In this document: in pieces, positions 32,547 through 41,856 of the stretch | Layout: the number at the start of each line of letters is the position of its first letter | How positions within the stretch are numbered: position 1 is the first letter of the stretch | Assembly (NCBI GenBank): GCA_025350045.1 | Contig: JANXYM010000083.1 | Coordinates: forward strand, 1 to 64,000 | Direction of reading: 5' to 3' | From: Methanomicrobiales archaeon | GTDB taxonomy: Archaea > Halobacteriota > Methanomicrobia > Methanomicrobiales > Methanospirillaceae | DNA: 64,000 nt | Made by a program: the position numbers and the translations under genes | The notes under the pieces: generated by a model | Database searches by the model: none | What the model was told of the DNA's origin: nothing | Seen by the model: only the letters and a program-made list of their open reading frames with translations

Positions 32547-33197
32547 TTATGCGCTGTAATACGTGACCCGTTTTCCTTTCTTGGCATATTCACCGGCAAA
32601 GGTCTCAATATTGCGCTTGTAACCAATCCGGTCGGCAAAACCCAGTTCCCGCAATTTCTCACGTACCCGCATAACATCAGGTTCATCCACCCAATCCTTT
32701 GTGTATACGTATATTACTTTGCGATTGTCCCTTGAGTCCGGGTTGGGTTTTGCTGTGCTTACCTTTGCCGAGATTCCCAACTCGAGCGCCACCGTTGCAT
32801 CGCGCACTTTTATCCAAACCGAGTCTACCAGATCCGGTTCCTGGAAGATCAGCCACTTGCCTGCATTCTCATCCTCGATTGCTTCAGGAGCGCTCCCCGG
32901 GGCATCCTGGACGATCCAGTACGTCTGCCGGGTTTTTGTGGGAATAACTCCTTCACCGCTATAGAGCATCTGGTATATGGTGTCAAGGTTTGAAAAATGA
33001 GAGAGCATTGCCTCTGCCAGTTGCGGATATTCTTCCGAAAATCTCTGGAAGATAGCCGCAAGATCCGGCTTGAAGTCAATACCCCCTTCGACAAGCGCAT
33101 AAAGATATTTATCCTGTGCCTGGAGCCCCCTGTTCAGGAAGTGCTCAAAGATACCGTATGCCACGTCAGCCAGCGCTTCAGGATCGATATCCGCCAT
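32547..33197 (-). CDS. Putative phosphothreonine lyase-domain/Bles03-like (DUF1917-type) protein
   Basis: Intact 216-aa ORF; KWLIFQEPDLVDSVWIKVRDAT and VYTKDWVDEPDVMRVREKLRELGF. Confidence 0.55.
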   Translation of the reverse strand: MADIDPEALADVAYGIFEHFLNRGLQAQDKYLYALVEGGIDFKPDLAAIFQRFSEEYPQLAEAMLSHFSNLDTIYQMLYSGEGVIPTKTRQTYWIVQDAPGSAPEAIEDENAGKWLIFQEPDLVDSVWIKVRDATVALELGISAKVSTAKPNPDSRDNRKVIYVYTKDWVDEPDVMRVREKLRELGFADRIGYKRNIETFAGEYAKKGKRVTYYSA

Positions 33198-33404
33198 GCG
33201 TACCTTTCAGATGTTACAAAATATAAGCTTGTGTTATTGATTTTGGATGTGAGGGAAAGTGTTGTCAGGCACTAATCATTTCCCGGTCTCCTTTCTTCTC
33301 ACTCCCCCACAATTATCAGGAATCCAAAAAAAAGGTCATATTCAAGCCGGTTTTTTGCAATAGTCGAAGACTTTAAGAGCACTACCATCGAAATTGTACT
33401 AATT

Positions 33405-34286
33405 ATGGAATGGAAACGTGACTGGGGCCTTACGGGCAGGGTCTGGCTGACGATGTTCTTACTGTTCATCCTGTACCTTGTGTTCATGACAGTTTTGCTG
33501 GCGTTCGGAGCGGGTTACTGGCTCATAGTTCTCCTTGCTGTGGGAATGGGATTGATCCAATACTTCTTCTCAGATAAGCTGGTGCTCTGGTCAACCGGAG
33601 CACGCATTATAGAAGAGGACGAATATCCTGAACTCCACCGGACCGTGGAGAAGCTCTCCAAAGAAGCAGATCTCCCCAAACCAAAGATTGCAATCATGCA
33701 GAGTCCGGTGCCAAACGCGTTTGCCACCGGCAGGAGCCCGAAGCATGCAGTTGTTGCCTGCACCGATTCTATCATGCGGCTGCTCACAAGGGACGAACTC
33801 GAGGCGGTACTTGCCCACGAACTTGCGCATGTAAAGAACCGTGATATCCTGACGATGACCCTTGCCAGCTTTATTGCCATGATAGCTTCGATGATCATGC
33901 AGAGTTTCTTCTTTTCCGCATTATTCGGAGGGCGTGATCGTGAAGGAGGCAGTTGGATCGTTATCTGGATTGTGTCGATTGTTATCTACGCAGTAAGCAC
34001 GCTGCTCATTCTAGCACTCTCACGATACCGCGAGTTCGCGGCAGATCGCGGAAGCGCTCTCATAACTAAAAATCCCCGTGCACTTATCTCAGCGCTCAAT
34101 AAGATCAGCGGCAGGATGGATGCTGTTCCTCCGGAATACAAGGCAAAGGTCGAGGCGGCAAATGCATTCTTTATTATCCCTGCTATATCAGGAAAGTCCT
34201 TTATGGAACTCCTGTCCACACACCCGCCACTCGAGAAGCGGATTGCCAATCTTGAGAAAGTGGAGACAGAACTCCGCGGATATTAA
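33405..34286 (+). CDS. htpX: HtpX-like M48 zinc metalloprotease
   Basis: HELAHVKNRDILTM plus TM segments and EFAADRGSA. Confidence 0.95.
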   Translation: MEWKRDWGLTGRVWLTMFLLFILYLVFMTVLLAFGAGYWLIVLLAVGMGLIQYFFSDKLVLWSTGARIIEEDEYPELHRTVEKLSKEADLPKPKIAIMQSPVPNAFATGRSPKHAVVACTDSIMRLLTRDELEAVLAHELAHVKNRDILTMTLASFIAMIASMIMQSFFFSALFGGRDREGGSWIVIWIVSIVIYAVSTLLILALSRYREFAADRGSALITKNPRALISALNKISGRMDAVPPEYKAKVEAANAFFIIPAISGKSFMELLSTHPPLEKRIANLEKVETELRGY

Positions 34287-34426
34287 CAATCTTTTTTCCC
34301 ATTTCTGCATTTCTTATTTTATTTATGCCGGAAGCATACCGGGCCTGAAGACTCCGCCACACGGGTATAAATGATTTACTTTATATTCTCTGGGACGTAA
34401 GTCAGATAATAAAGAGGATATCTCCT

Positions 34427-35815
34427 GTGCTCTCCGTGCTCCTCATTGATGATGAACCCGCCCTTCTGGAAACGATCAAGATTATGTCCGAAAGGTCGCG
34501 TGAGATGGCGGTTGAGACTGCACAGTCTGCAAAAGAGGGACTCAAAATCCTCCAGGACAAATCATTCGATGCCATCATCGTTGATTATGACATGCCTGAT
34601 ATTACCGGTATTGAGTTTTTAAAGATCATCCGGTCCAAAGGTGACACCACACCCGTGATCATCTTCACTGCAGTCGGACGCGAGCATGCGGCAATCGAAG
34701 CCCTGAACAATGGTGCAAACTTTTTCCTGAAAAAAGGTGAGGATCCACGGATGCAGTTCCGCGAACTGGTCACCATGGCCAAAAGGGCAGTTGAGCAGAA
34801 TTCTCTTGGAAGAGCACTGGGTACAACCCAGCGGATCATATCAGACATGATCAACTTTTCATCCGACCCGGGCTTTGCTATTGACCGGGATGGCAAGGTG
34901 GGGGCATGGAACGATTCGATGGAGCAGCTTACCGATGTTCCAGCGAGCTTTATGATTGGCAAGGGAGACCTTGCGTACGCAGAACCATTCTTTGGAACCC
35001 GGAAGAAGATGCTGGTCAACCTGATCTTTGAAACAGATTTTGAGATAAAACGCCAGAAATACATGCTGGTCAGCAGGGTTCCAAAAGGGCCGGTCATCGC
35101 AGTTACCCGGGGTAAAAAAAAGGACGGGACGGAATGGACCTTCTGGTCAAAAGCCATGCCGGTATACGATAACCGGGGGAATTTTATTGCAGTAGTTGGT
35201 ACGATACGGGATGTGACCGCGACATTTGGCGACCTGATGATCAACGATCCAGCCCTCGATGAAGCTGCGGAATTAGCAGAGGCTGCGTCATCCGAAACCA
35301 CAAAACCATCAAAGGGATTATTTGACAAGATTCTCGGAAAATCTGCATCGTATTACAAGCAGGGTGTCATCCTCTACGCAAAGGAGAAAAAGTATACAGA
35401 TGCCATTGCACTCTTTGATCTGGCACTCAAGATTGATGAAAAACTTCCCCATGTCTGGAACGATCGCGGGCTCTGTTTCAGTGAGACAGGAGATCATAAA
35501 AGCGCTCTCAAATCACACCTGCGGGCAGTGGAGCTTGCACCGGAAAACCCAGAATTTCTCTTTGATCTTGGTGAAACGCTCGAAAAAATTGGCGTGCTGC
35601 ACATGAATAACAAATATCTCGATTCTGCGATTCAGACCTACAAGATGATGGTAAACCAGATGCCCAACAATGCGAGTGCATGGAACCACATTGGTGTATG
35701 CATGAAGGAGATGGGAAGAACGGAAGAGTCAAGATTTTACTTCAACAGGGCCCGCGATATCCATCTCTGGAAAAAGGACACCCCCATTCTCAGAAAGCGC
35801 GATGAGTTTCTCTGA
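34427..35815 (+). CDS. Response regulator receiver - PAS - TPR protein
   Basis: Receiver (VLLIDDEPALLETI, IIVDYDMPDITG), PAS-like middle, TPR C-terminus; no kinase domain; GTG start. Confidence 0.85.
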   Translation: MLSVLLIDDEPALLETIKIMSERSREMAVETAQSAKEGLKILQDKSFDAIIVDYDMPDITGIEFLKIIRSKGDTTPVIIFTAVGREHAAIEALNNGANFFLKKGEDPRMQFRELVTMAKRAVEQNSLGRALGTTQRIISDMINFSSDPGFAIDRDGKVGAWNDSMEQLTDVPASFMIGKGDLAYAEPFFGTRKKMLVNLIFETDFEIKRQKYMLVSRVPKGPVIAVTRGKKKDGTEWTFWSKAMPVYDNRGNFIAVVGTIRDVTATFGDLMINDPALDEAAELAEAASSETTKPSKGLFDKILGKSASYYKQGVILYAKEKKYTDAIALFDLALKIDEKLPHVWNDRGLCFSETGDHKSALKSHLRAVELAPENPEFLFDLGETLEKIGVLHMNNKYLDSAIQTYKMMVNQMPNNASAWNHIGVCMKEMGRTEESRFYFNRARDIHLWKKDTPILRKRDEFL

Positions 35816-35924
35816 GTTTTAAGAGAAAATACACAGTGGCAGAACATCCAATACCCATTCTGGCCTCTATTTTCATTACGGGATCTGCGAGAACTAATAT
35901 AATGTCACAGACGATGCTGATGCA

Positions 35925-36944
35925 ATGAATCTGCGATGGCTGATTTCCGTATTGCTCGTGCTGATCCTTTGCATTCCTGTTCCGGTGAATGCCCATGTGC
36001 CGGTCAGCGCTGAGGGAAATACGAATATCAGTACCGCACTTGCCATTGAAAAACCGACCAAATCCTACGTGATATACGGGCACCTGCACAAAGCAGGAGA
36101 GGTGGCCTGGTACCAGGTGCAGATGAACCCGGGTGATCGTCTTGTTCTCTCCCTCATGACCCCGGGGTACAATGAAAGCGTCCCGGATATGATCGTGATG
36201 AGCCCGGGACCTGCTCTGCCTTTCGAAGGGTTGCCCAATCCAATCAGCGTCCCGCAAGGTTACTCTGCCGAGATCATAAAGGGAGAAACACCCCATAAAG
36301 CAGATTACGAGCCATTCAGTCCGGCTGCGATTTTTAAGGGTGCATCCTACACAAAGGAGAACACATCACCGGGAATATATTACATTGCCGTTGTCAGCCC
36401 GGCTGATGAAACTCAGTACAGTATTGCCACAGGATACGTTGAGGAGTTCACGCTCTCGGAATGGGTGCTCGTTCCGGTCAATGGGATATCCATCCATCTC
36501 TGGGAGGGGCAATCGATCCTCACGATTCTCGCGCCATTTCTTGCAGTGGTGATTCTAGGGTTTGTTGTTATCGCCCGGCGTGAGAAGCGCAAGGGGTCGC
36601 ATCTCACGTATTCCTGCTGGCTCGCGACGATTGCAGGCTTATTCTATCTTGGAGGTGCGGCGATAACAGTGGTGCAGATGGTGCGGGCAACCGGGATTAC
36701 CGGCATTTCGTCATCTGTTGCCCTTACTCTGGTCTTTGCCATTATACTCATAGCTCTGGGCATCTGGGCGTTGCGCCTGGGTCGATCATCATCAATACGT
36801 GCACTGCAGAACCGGGGCTTCCTTGCGCTGATCGGCATTCTAGGGCTTGTGTTCTGGGCAGGTCTGATCATTGGACCTGTGCTCGCGATCGGCGCGGCGG
36901 TTCTTCCGGAACAGTTACCATTCCACCATCCTGCCAGGAAATAA
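35925..36944 (+). CDS. Secreted/membrane protein of unknown function
   Basis: Signal-like N-terminus, extracytoplasmic beta-rich region, C-terminal TM helices. Confidence 0.65.
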   Translation: MNLRWLISVLLVLILCIPVPVNAHVPVSAEGNTNISTALAIEKPTKSYVIYGHLHKAGEVAWYQVQMNPGDRLVLSLMTPGYNESVPDMIVMSPGPALPFEGLPNPISVPQGYSAEIIKGETPHKADYEPFSPAAIFKGASYTKENTSPGIYYIAVVSPADETQYSIATGYVEEFTLSEWVLVPVNGISIHLWEGQSILTILAPFLAVVILGFVVIARREKRKGSHLTYSCWLATIAGLFYLGGAAITVVQMVRATGITGISSSVALTLVFAIILIALGIWALRLGRSSSIRALQNRGFLALIGILGLVFWAGLIIGPVLAIGAAVLPEQLPFHHPARK

Positions 36945-37077
36945 TCCCCTTTTTTCATACCGTTATCGCACTGAAGGTGCATGGCAATAGTACCGTTGAA
37001 AAAGTCCATGTGCATGCTATGAGAGGAGGGGAATCTGACATACAAGGTATTACATCCGCAAAAAAATCCGGTGACAA

Positions 37078-37086
37078 TTATTAATA
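37078..37086 (+). promoter_or_regulatory. Candidate TATA box for the tRNA pair
   Basis: TTATTAATA about 31-39 nt upstream of tRNA-Gly. Confidence 0.4.
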
Positions 37087-37116
37087 CAGCTCCCCGCCAA
37101 AATTGTAGAGCACAGT

Positions 37117-37187
37117 GCATCGATGGTCTAGTGGTATGACTTAAGCCTTCCAAGCTTATAGCCCGGGTTCAATTCCCGGTCGATGCA
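37117..37187 (+). tRNA. tRNA-Gly (TCC)
   Basis: Acceptor GCATCGA/TCGATGC; anticodon loop CTTCCAA closed by TAAGC/GCTTA; T arm GGGTTCAATTCCC; CCA not encoded. Confidence 0.93.
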
Positions 37188-37189
37188 TC

Positions 37190-37263
37190 GGGCTCGTGGT
37201 CTAGTTGGCTATGACGTCGCCTTCACACGGCGGAGGTCCTGAGTTCGAATCTCAGCGGGCCCA
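37190..37263 (+). tRNA. tRNA-Val (CAC)
   Basis: Acceptor GGGCTCG/CGGGCCC; anticodon loop TTCACAC; T arm GAGTTCGAATCTC; 2 nt after tRNA-Gly; CCA not encoded. Confidence 0.93.
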
Positions 37264-37638
37264 TGTATTTTGTGATATTTTCCTGACCACGGATGCGTTT
37301 ATTGGTTGGTCCCGGTCCAAAGGAATTGCATAAAAAACGGGAATTCCTTTTTGTAACTCGTCCATTTTCGCTTCTTTTTTCGATTTTCCACTGGAAATGA
37401 AGGGGTCAATATAGAGGGATATATTCTCTCAATATATTGCCCGGCCAATGCACATGCAATGCGATCTTGTGCGAGACTATGTGTGCACAACCTTGGAACA
37501 ATGGCTGATGCCGGGGTCCAATCAAGGCAAGGGAGGGTCCCTGTCTTGTTCAGGAGTGGGGGAGGGGGTGGGTGCCCCTCATGTGCCCGGAGGGGTACCT
37601 ACCCCTCTGTCAATGGACTGGCCGCAAACCCCCCTCCC

Positions 37639-37771
37639 CGTCGTGACTCCACGCGAAGCCCTGCACGCGTACATGCGGCCGGAGGGGGGGTGGCACCCTG
37701 TCTTTCGTACAACAGGGGGGTAGGGGGACCCCCACTCTTTTTTTGGAGAGGGGGGTGGGTATCCCCCTCTC
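37639..37771 (+). repeat. Unit A of an imperfect G-rich duplicated element
   Basis: Shares CGTCGTGACTCCA, CCTGTCTTTCGTAC and TTTGGAGAGGGGGG with unit B at 189-192 bp offset; terminal 9-bp hairpin GAGAGGGGG/CCCCCTCTC. Confidence 0.75.
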
Positions 37772-37828
37772 ACTTTTCAGACAGGCCCCCTCCCCCCCCT
37801 TTTGTTCTGGTTGTTGGAAGGGTTACTC

Positions 37829-37957
37829 CGTCGTGACTCCAGAAGAAGTCGCGGTCAGGTGCGTGCAACCGGAGGGGGGTGGGGGCCTGTCTTTCGTACG
37901 ACAGGGAGGGAGGGAGGGGTCCCCTCCTCTTGGTTTGGAGAGGGGGGGCACCCCCCA
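37829..37957 (+). repeat. Unit B of the G-rich duplicated element
   Basis: Same boxes as unit A in the same order; CCTGTC-TTTCGTAC-GACAGG hairpin; GGGAGGGAGGGAGGGG at 37904-37919. Confidence 0.75.
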
Positions 37958-38003
37958 AAAATATACCATCCCCCGCCCAATATTCCGGTACACAGGAGCA
38001 CCC

Positions 38004-38702
38004 ATGCAGATCACCCCCGCTATCCATGTACTCCGGCACCCGTTCCAGGTCCCGGTTGCGCCCGGCATTGTCCTCGACCGTTTCGTGTACTCGTATCTCA
38101 TCGTAGGAGAGACGATCACGCTTATCGACACGGGGGTAGCGGGCTGTGAGGAGAGGATCTTCGATTATCTCGGGTCCATCAACTACGATCCTTCGGAGAT
38201 CTCGCTGGTCATCCTGACCCATTCCCACCCGGACCATATCGGGGCTGCCCGGGCAATCCGGGAGGCCACCGGGTGCAGCGTGGCGGCACACCCGGCCGAA
38301 CGGGCGTGGATCGAGGATGTGGAACGCCAGAACCGGGAGCGCCCGGTCCCGGGATTTGCCACGCTGGTCGGGGGATCGGTACCGATCGATTTCGAGCTTG
38401 ACGGGGGCGTCACCATCGATATTGACGGGTCCGGTGAATACGAGATCGAAATGATACACACACCGGGCCATTCCGCCGGTTCGATTGCGCTTTTCCTGCC
38501 GGGCTATGGGGCGCTCTTCTCCGGCGATGTGATTCCGGTGCCCGGCGATCTCCCGGTCTATGACGATGCCGTTGGATCTGTTCGATCGATACGACTCCTC
38601 CGGTCGGTCCGGGGTATCCGCGTGCTCCTTTCGGCTTGGGACGAGCCCCGGTATGGCGAAGCCGCGTACAGCCAGATGGACCGGGCACTTGAATATCTCT
38701 AG
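38004..38702 (+). CDS. MBL-fold metallohydrolase (open frame continues past TAG to 38882)
   Basis: LTHSHPDHIGAARAIR, HTPGHSAGSIALFLP, LFSGDVIP; start at ATG 38004, the track's upstream extension is G-rich repeat sequence. Confidence 0.85.
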   Translation: MQITPAIHVLRHPFQVPVAPGIVLDRFVYSYLIVGETITLIDTGVAGCEERIFDYLGSINYDPSEISLVILTHSHPDHIGAARAIREATGCSVAAHPAERAWIEDVERQNRERPVPGFATLVGGSVPIDFELDGGVTIDIDGSGEYEIEMIHTPGHSAGSIALFLPGYGALFSGDVIPVPGDLPVYDDAVGSVRSIRLLRSVRGIRVLLSAWDEPRYGEAAYSQMDRALEYL

Positions 38703-38944
38703 GAGATCCATGCTGCCGTGATCGCTTCTGCTGGCGACGGCAATCCCGACCCAGTGGAACTCACCAAAAAAACAGTGGCGGCACTCGGGCTCCCCCCGCA
38801 GGCCGTCAACCCGCTGCTCGCCCGCACCTTTGCGGCTAACCTCCGGGCCGGTCATGAGGATTTTCAGTGGGAATCTCCCTGATTTTGTATGCGGTCAATT
38901 ATTTACCGAGTATCCCGGTAAAAATGTAAGAGTGTCTCTCTTGC

Positions 38945-39667
38945 TCACCCAGACATCCGTACGGTCTCTAACCAGCTGCTGAATTTCCAGCCAAACTGTC
39001 GGATACACTCTGCTTCATCGGGTGAACGCAGGGAAACCCTGTCGGAATAATACCGTGCCCTGCCTTCTTCATCCCAGTGATTCTTCTCGCCATCAACGGG
39101 CATGAGTGCTGCCTCATCCATTCCACGGCACGGCTCGTTGGTGGACGTGCGGCAGAACGCAGTCCGGACCGGGGACTTTAACGATTTCACTGCGCATCTT
39201 GTAGCCGAATACCCGTCCCAGTGTTCGTTGACCGGGAATCCTGCCTTTGCAAGGGGAAGATCCCATGTTGCATCCACCAGTATCCAGCTGCATCCAACCT
39301 GGACGCGACAGGCAAGATGGTGTGCAACCGGAAGCGTAGCGGCGAGTTTACGAAGATCCGGAGGATAATGGATATCGGGATCGTTCCAGAGGAGCGGAAA
39401 CGTTGCATACACTACCGTGAGATTCAGCATCCGGAACATCTCTGCGAGCAGGTAGTGCTTGGCGGCACAGGATCCTTTTCCTGTCACAAGAATCTGTTCC
39501 TGCAGGGTTTTTTCATTGTTCACAGGAACGACAAGCGAGTACGGGATATCGCGGATATGTGAGAAGATTGAGCACATACTCCCCCGTGTATCAAGACCAT
39601 GCGTCCATTCAGCAAAACTATCCTTTACCAGGGAAGTCACTTCAGGTTCACCATTCAGGTCATCCAT
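38945..39667 (-). CDS. Transglutaminase-like domain protein
   Basis: GSCAAKHYLLAEMFRMLNL (Cys), HLACRVQVGCSWILVDATWD (His/Asp). Confidence 0.75.
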   Translation of the reverse strand: MDDLNGEPEVTSLVKDSFAEWTHGLDTRGSMCSIFSHIRDIPYSLVVPVNNEKTLQEQILVTGKGSCAAKHYLLAEMFRMLNLTVVYATFPLLWNDPDIHYPPDLRKLAATLPVAHHLACRVQVGCSWILVDATWDLPLAKAGFPVNEHWDGYSATRCAVKSLKSPVRTAFCRTSTNEPCRGMDEAALMPVDGEKNHWDEEGRARYYSDRVSLRSPDEAECIRQFGWKFSSWLETVRMSG

Positions 39668-39809
39668 TCCTCTTATTTGTCAAAGATTGCAGGAGTTTTT
39701 ACTATCCCAAAGAAAGGGAATCATAAAGGGAAATGTGACTGTCACGTATTAAAGAATTACATTAACCCGTGTTATAAAACAGACCTGCCGGGATGAATTT
39801 GAGAGGGCG

Positions 39810-41447
39810 TCAGGTATTTCCAGGGCAAGGGAGTACACGAATACTCTCGACATAGGTTAGCTCGGATGCGGCCCGTAACTGATCCAGACTTCCAGGGTTT
39901 GAGACAGTCTGTTGCTTAGCCCCGTTCGGCCCGGTACCGAACGCTTCCACTTCGTATCCTGTTATCATGACTACATCTCCTTCAGAGAGACCGTAAATGA
40001 CATTCTGGACCGTGGCATCAGCAACGATAAGACGGTAGGTCCGGATATGGTCGTAGAGATAGGCTTTCCCCAGCTGCGTTGCGCTCTGTGGCAGCTTCGA
40101 GGTATACAAAACCTGCCTGCCATCCTGCGTCATGGGAATATTTTTTAAGACAGATTTATCCATCAAATCCCCGTTCACGAGGGTCAGATCAAAGGGGGAG
40201 CATTCATCCGGGGGAATAGGCAGGTATGATCGGGATAACGCAACCTGCCCGATAATCGTACTACGGGCGATTGGTTTGTATATATAGGACCAGTCCTCCC
40301 TCTTCTGGACAATGGGGACCGGGTCGAAGAGTGATTCCTTGAAAAAAACCCCGGCCGGGGCAGCGATACAGACCTCTGAAGGACTCATGGCAAGTGTCGG
40401 GTGTTGCGGCCCGGTACTGACGGGCAGAAAGAAAAAATATCCGTTTGTGATCAGTGCCGGGATGGTAATGACGGCGATGATAACAAGGATCATAAGAGTT
40501 CCCCATGGCACAAGAACCTGGCGGCGGAAGATCATCTGCCCAAGGCTTTTTCCTGCCGGGGTCTCGTTCATTTTTGTCTGGGCGAACTGGAGCCCGGACA
40601 AAGACTGAGTACTGGCGGGATCGATAGCTAATGCCTGGTTATATGCCACCACTGCTTCACGGTATTTGAAAAGCCGCGTGAAGGCGTGACCTTTGGTTTC
40701 CCATGCAGAAACATTCGATTCATCGAGTGCAAGCGCAAGATCAAGCACTACAATCGCATGATGATATTGTTTGAGCGTATAGAGTGTCTTTGCCTTCTGG
40801 ACAAGGATTTTTGAATTCCTGGGATCGATTGCGAGAGCCTTGTTGAAAGATTCCAGAGCATCTTCATGTTGTTCGGTAAGCGCCTGAGCATACCCTTTGT
40901 CATGCCAGATTTGTGGATTCCGGGGATCGAGACGAAGAATCTCATTGTATGTTGAGATGGCTTCATTGTAACGCCTCATTGCCATGAGCGCATTGCTCTT
41001 GTTGACAAAGGGATCCAAATAATCCGGATCGATTGCCACCGCTTGATCAAATGCTGCGATTGCTTCCTCATTTTTCTTCAGGATACGAAGTACTATACCC
41101 CGGTTATTCCACGGAAAGGCATTGGAAGGATCCCGGGCAATAGCCAGGTCAAATGCGGCAAGTGCATCGGTATAGTGATGCAGTTTGAAGGCCGAAAGAC
41201 CAAGATTATTCCATGCATCAGCGTAGTCCGGATCCAGTTCGAGCGCTTTTTTATAACAGTCAATTGCCTCAGGATAATGACCGAGTTCATACAGGGCATT
41301 ACCCCTGACATACCAGGGAAATGCAAGGCCGGGGGCTATTGCGATTGCGGAATCAAACGCAGCGATTGCTTCTTCATGTTGACCGAGGTGCTCAAGCTTC
41401 ACTCCGCGATCAAACCATTCAAGTGCCTGAAGGTACGCTTCATCCAT
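39810..41447 (-). CDS. TPR-repeat membrane protein
   Basis: Multiple TPR units (AWNNLGLSAFKLHHYTDALAAFDLAIARDP...) followed by a TM segment and a C-terminal domain. Confidence 0.85.
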   Translation of the reverse strand: MDEAYLQALEWFDRGVKLEHLGQHEEAIAAFDSAIAIAPGLAFPWYVRGNALYELGHYPEAIDCYKKALELDPDYADAWNNLGLSAFKLHHYTDALAAFDLAIARDPSNAFPWNNRGIVLRILKKNEEAIAAFDQAVAIDPDYLDPFVNKSNALMAMRRYNEAISTYNEILRLDPRNPQIWHDKGYAQALTEQHEDALESFNKALAIDPRNSKILVQKAKTLYTLKQYHHAIVVLDLALALDESNVSAWETKGHAFTRLFKYREAVVAYNQALAIDPASTQSLSGLQFAQTKMNETPAGKSLGQMIFRRQVLVPWGTLMILVIIAVITIPALITNGYFFFLPVSTGPQHPTLAMSPSEVCIAAPAGVFFKESLFDPVPIVQKREDWSYIYKPIARSTIIGQVALSRSYLPIPPDECSPFDLTLVNGDLMDKSVLKNIPMTQDGRQVLYTSKLPQSATQLGKAYLYDHIRTYRLIVADATVQNVIYGLSEGDVVMITGYEVEAFGTGPNGAKQQTVSNPGSLDQLRAASELTYVESIRVLPCPGNT

Positions 41448-41640
41448 GAACGTTACAGGTATATTTCTGGATGATAGAGAGGATGTAGCTTTCTATTTGG
41501 ATCGCGGTATATTAGTGGCCATACAAGAGAACACAATCTGGAACGAGAGCCAAGAGGCTGTTTGGAAAAAAAGTGTGCAGTCCCGCCATCCGGATTACTC
41601 CGGACAGCCGGTGACCGCGTGCAAAAAATATGGATGAAGA

Positions 41641-41856
41641 TTATGCGTTCTTCATCTTGGCTTTTGCTACAAAGCCGTCTTTGCCAATGTAATACATGTG
41701 GCCTTTCTCTTTTGCGATCTTTTCAGTACCGACTTTCTTCTTCTTGCCGGTCTTGTTGTGCTTCATCGGGGCTGCCCAGACGTACCCATCCTTTCCGATG
41801 AAGTACAGGTAACCCTTTTCGCGCAGGATTTTTTCCTTTCCAATTTTGGTTCCCAT
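41641..41856 (-). CDS. Small Lys-rich protein made of two tandem ~28-aa repeats
   Basis: IGKEKILREKGYLYFIGKDGYVWAAPMK versus VGTEKIAKEKGHMYYIGKDGFVAKAKMK. Confidence 0.8.
   Translation of the reverse strand: MGTKIGKEKILREKGYLYFIGKDGYVWAAPMKHNKTGKKKKVGTEKIAKEKGHMYYIGKDGFVAKAKMKNA

Noticed and set aside
37639-37957. CRISPR-like array
   Set aside because: Only two imperfect units, ~190 bp apart, with no regular repeats or spacers and no cas genes in the window
37743-38003. N-terminal 87-aa extension of the MBL ORF in the supplied track
   Set aside because: Translated from the G-rich repeat element (Gly/Pro/Arg-biased, no domain); ATG 38004 is the sensible start
37770-38855. 361-aa antisense ORF opposite the MBL gene
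   Set aside because: GC-rich antisense shadow ORF; the + strand has clear MBL motifs
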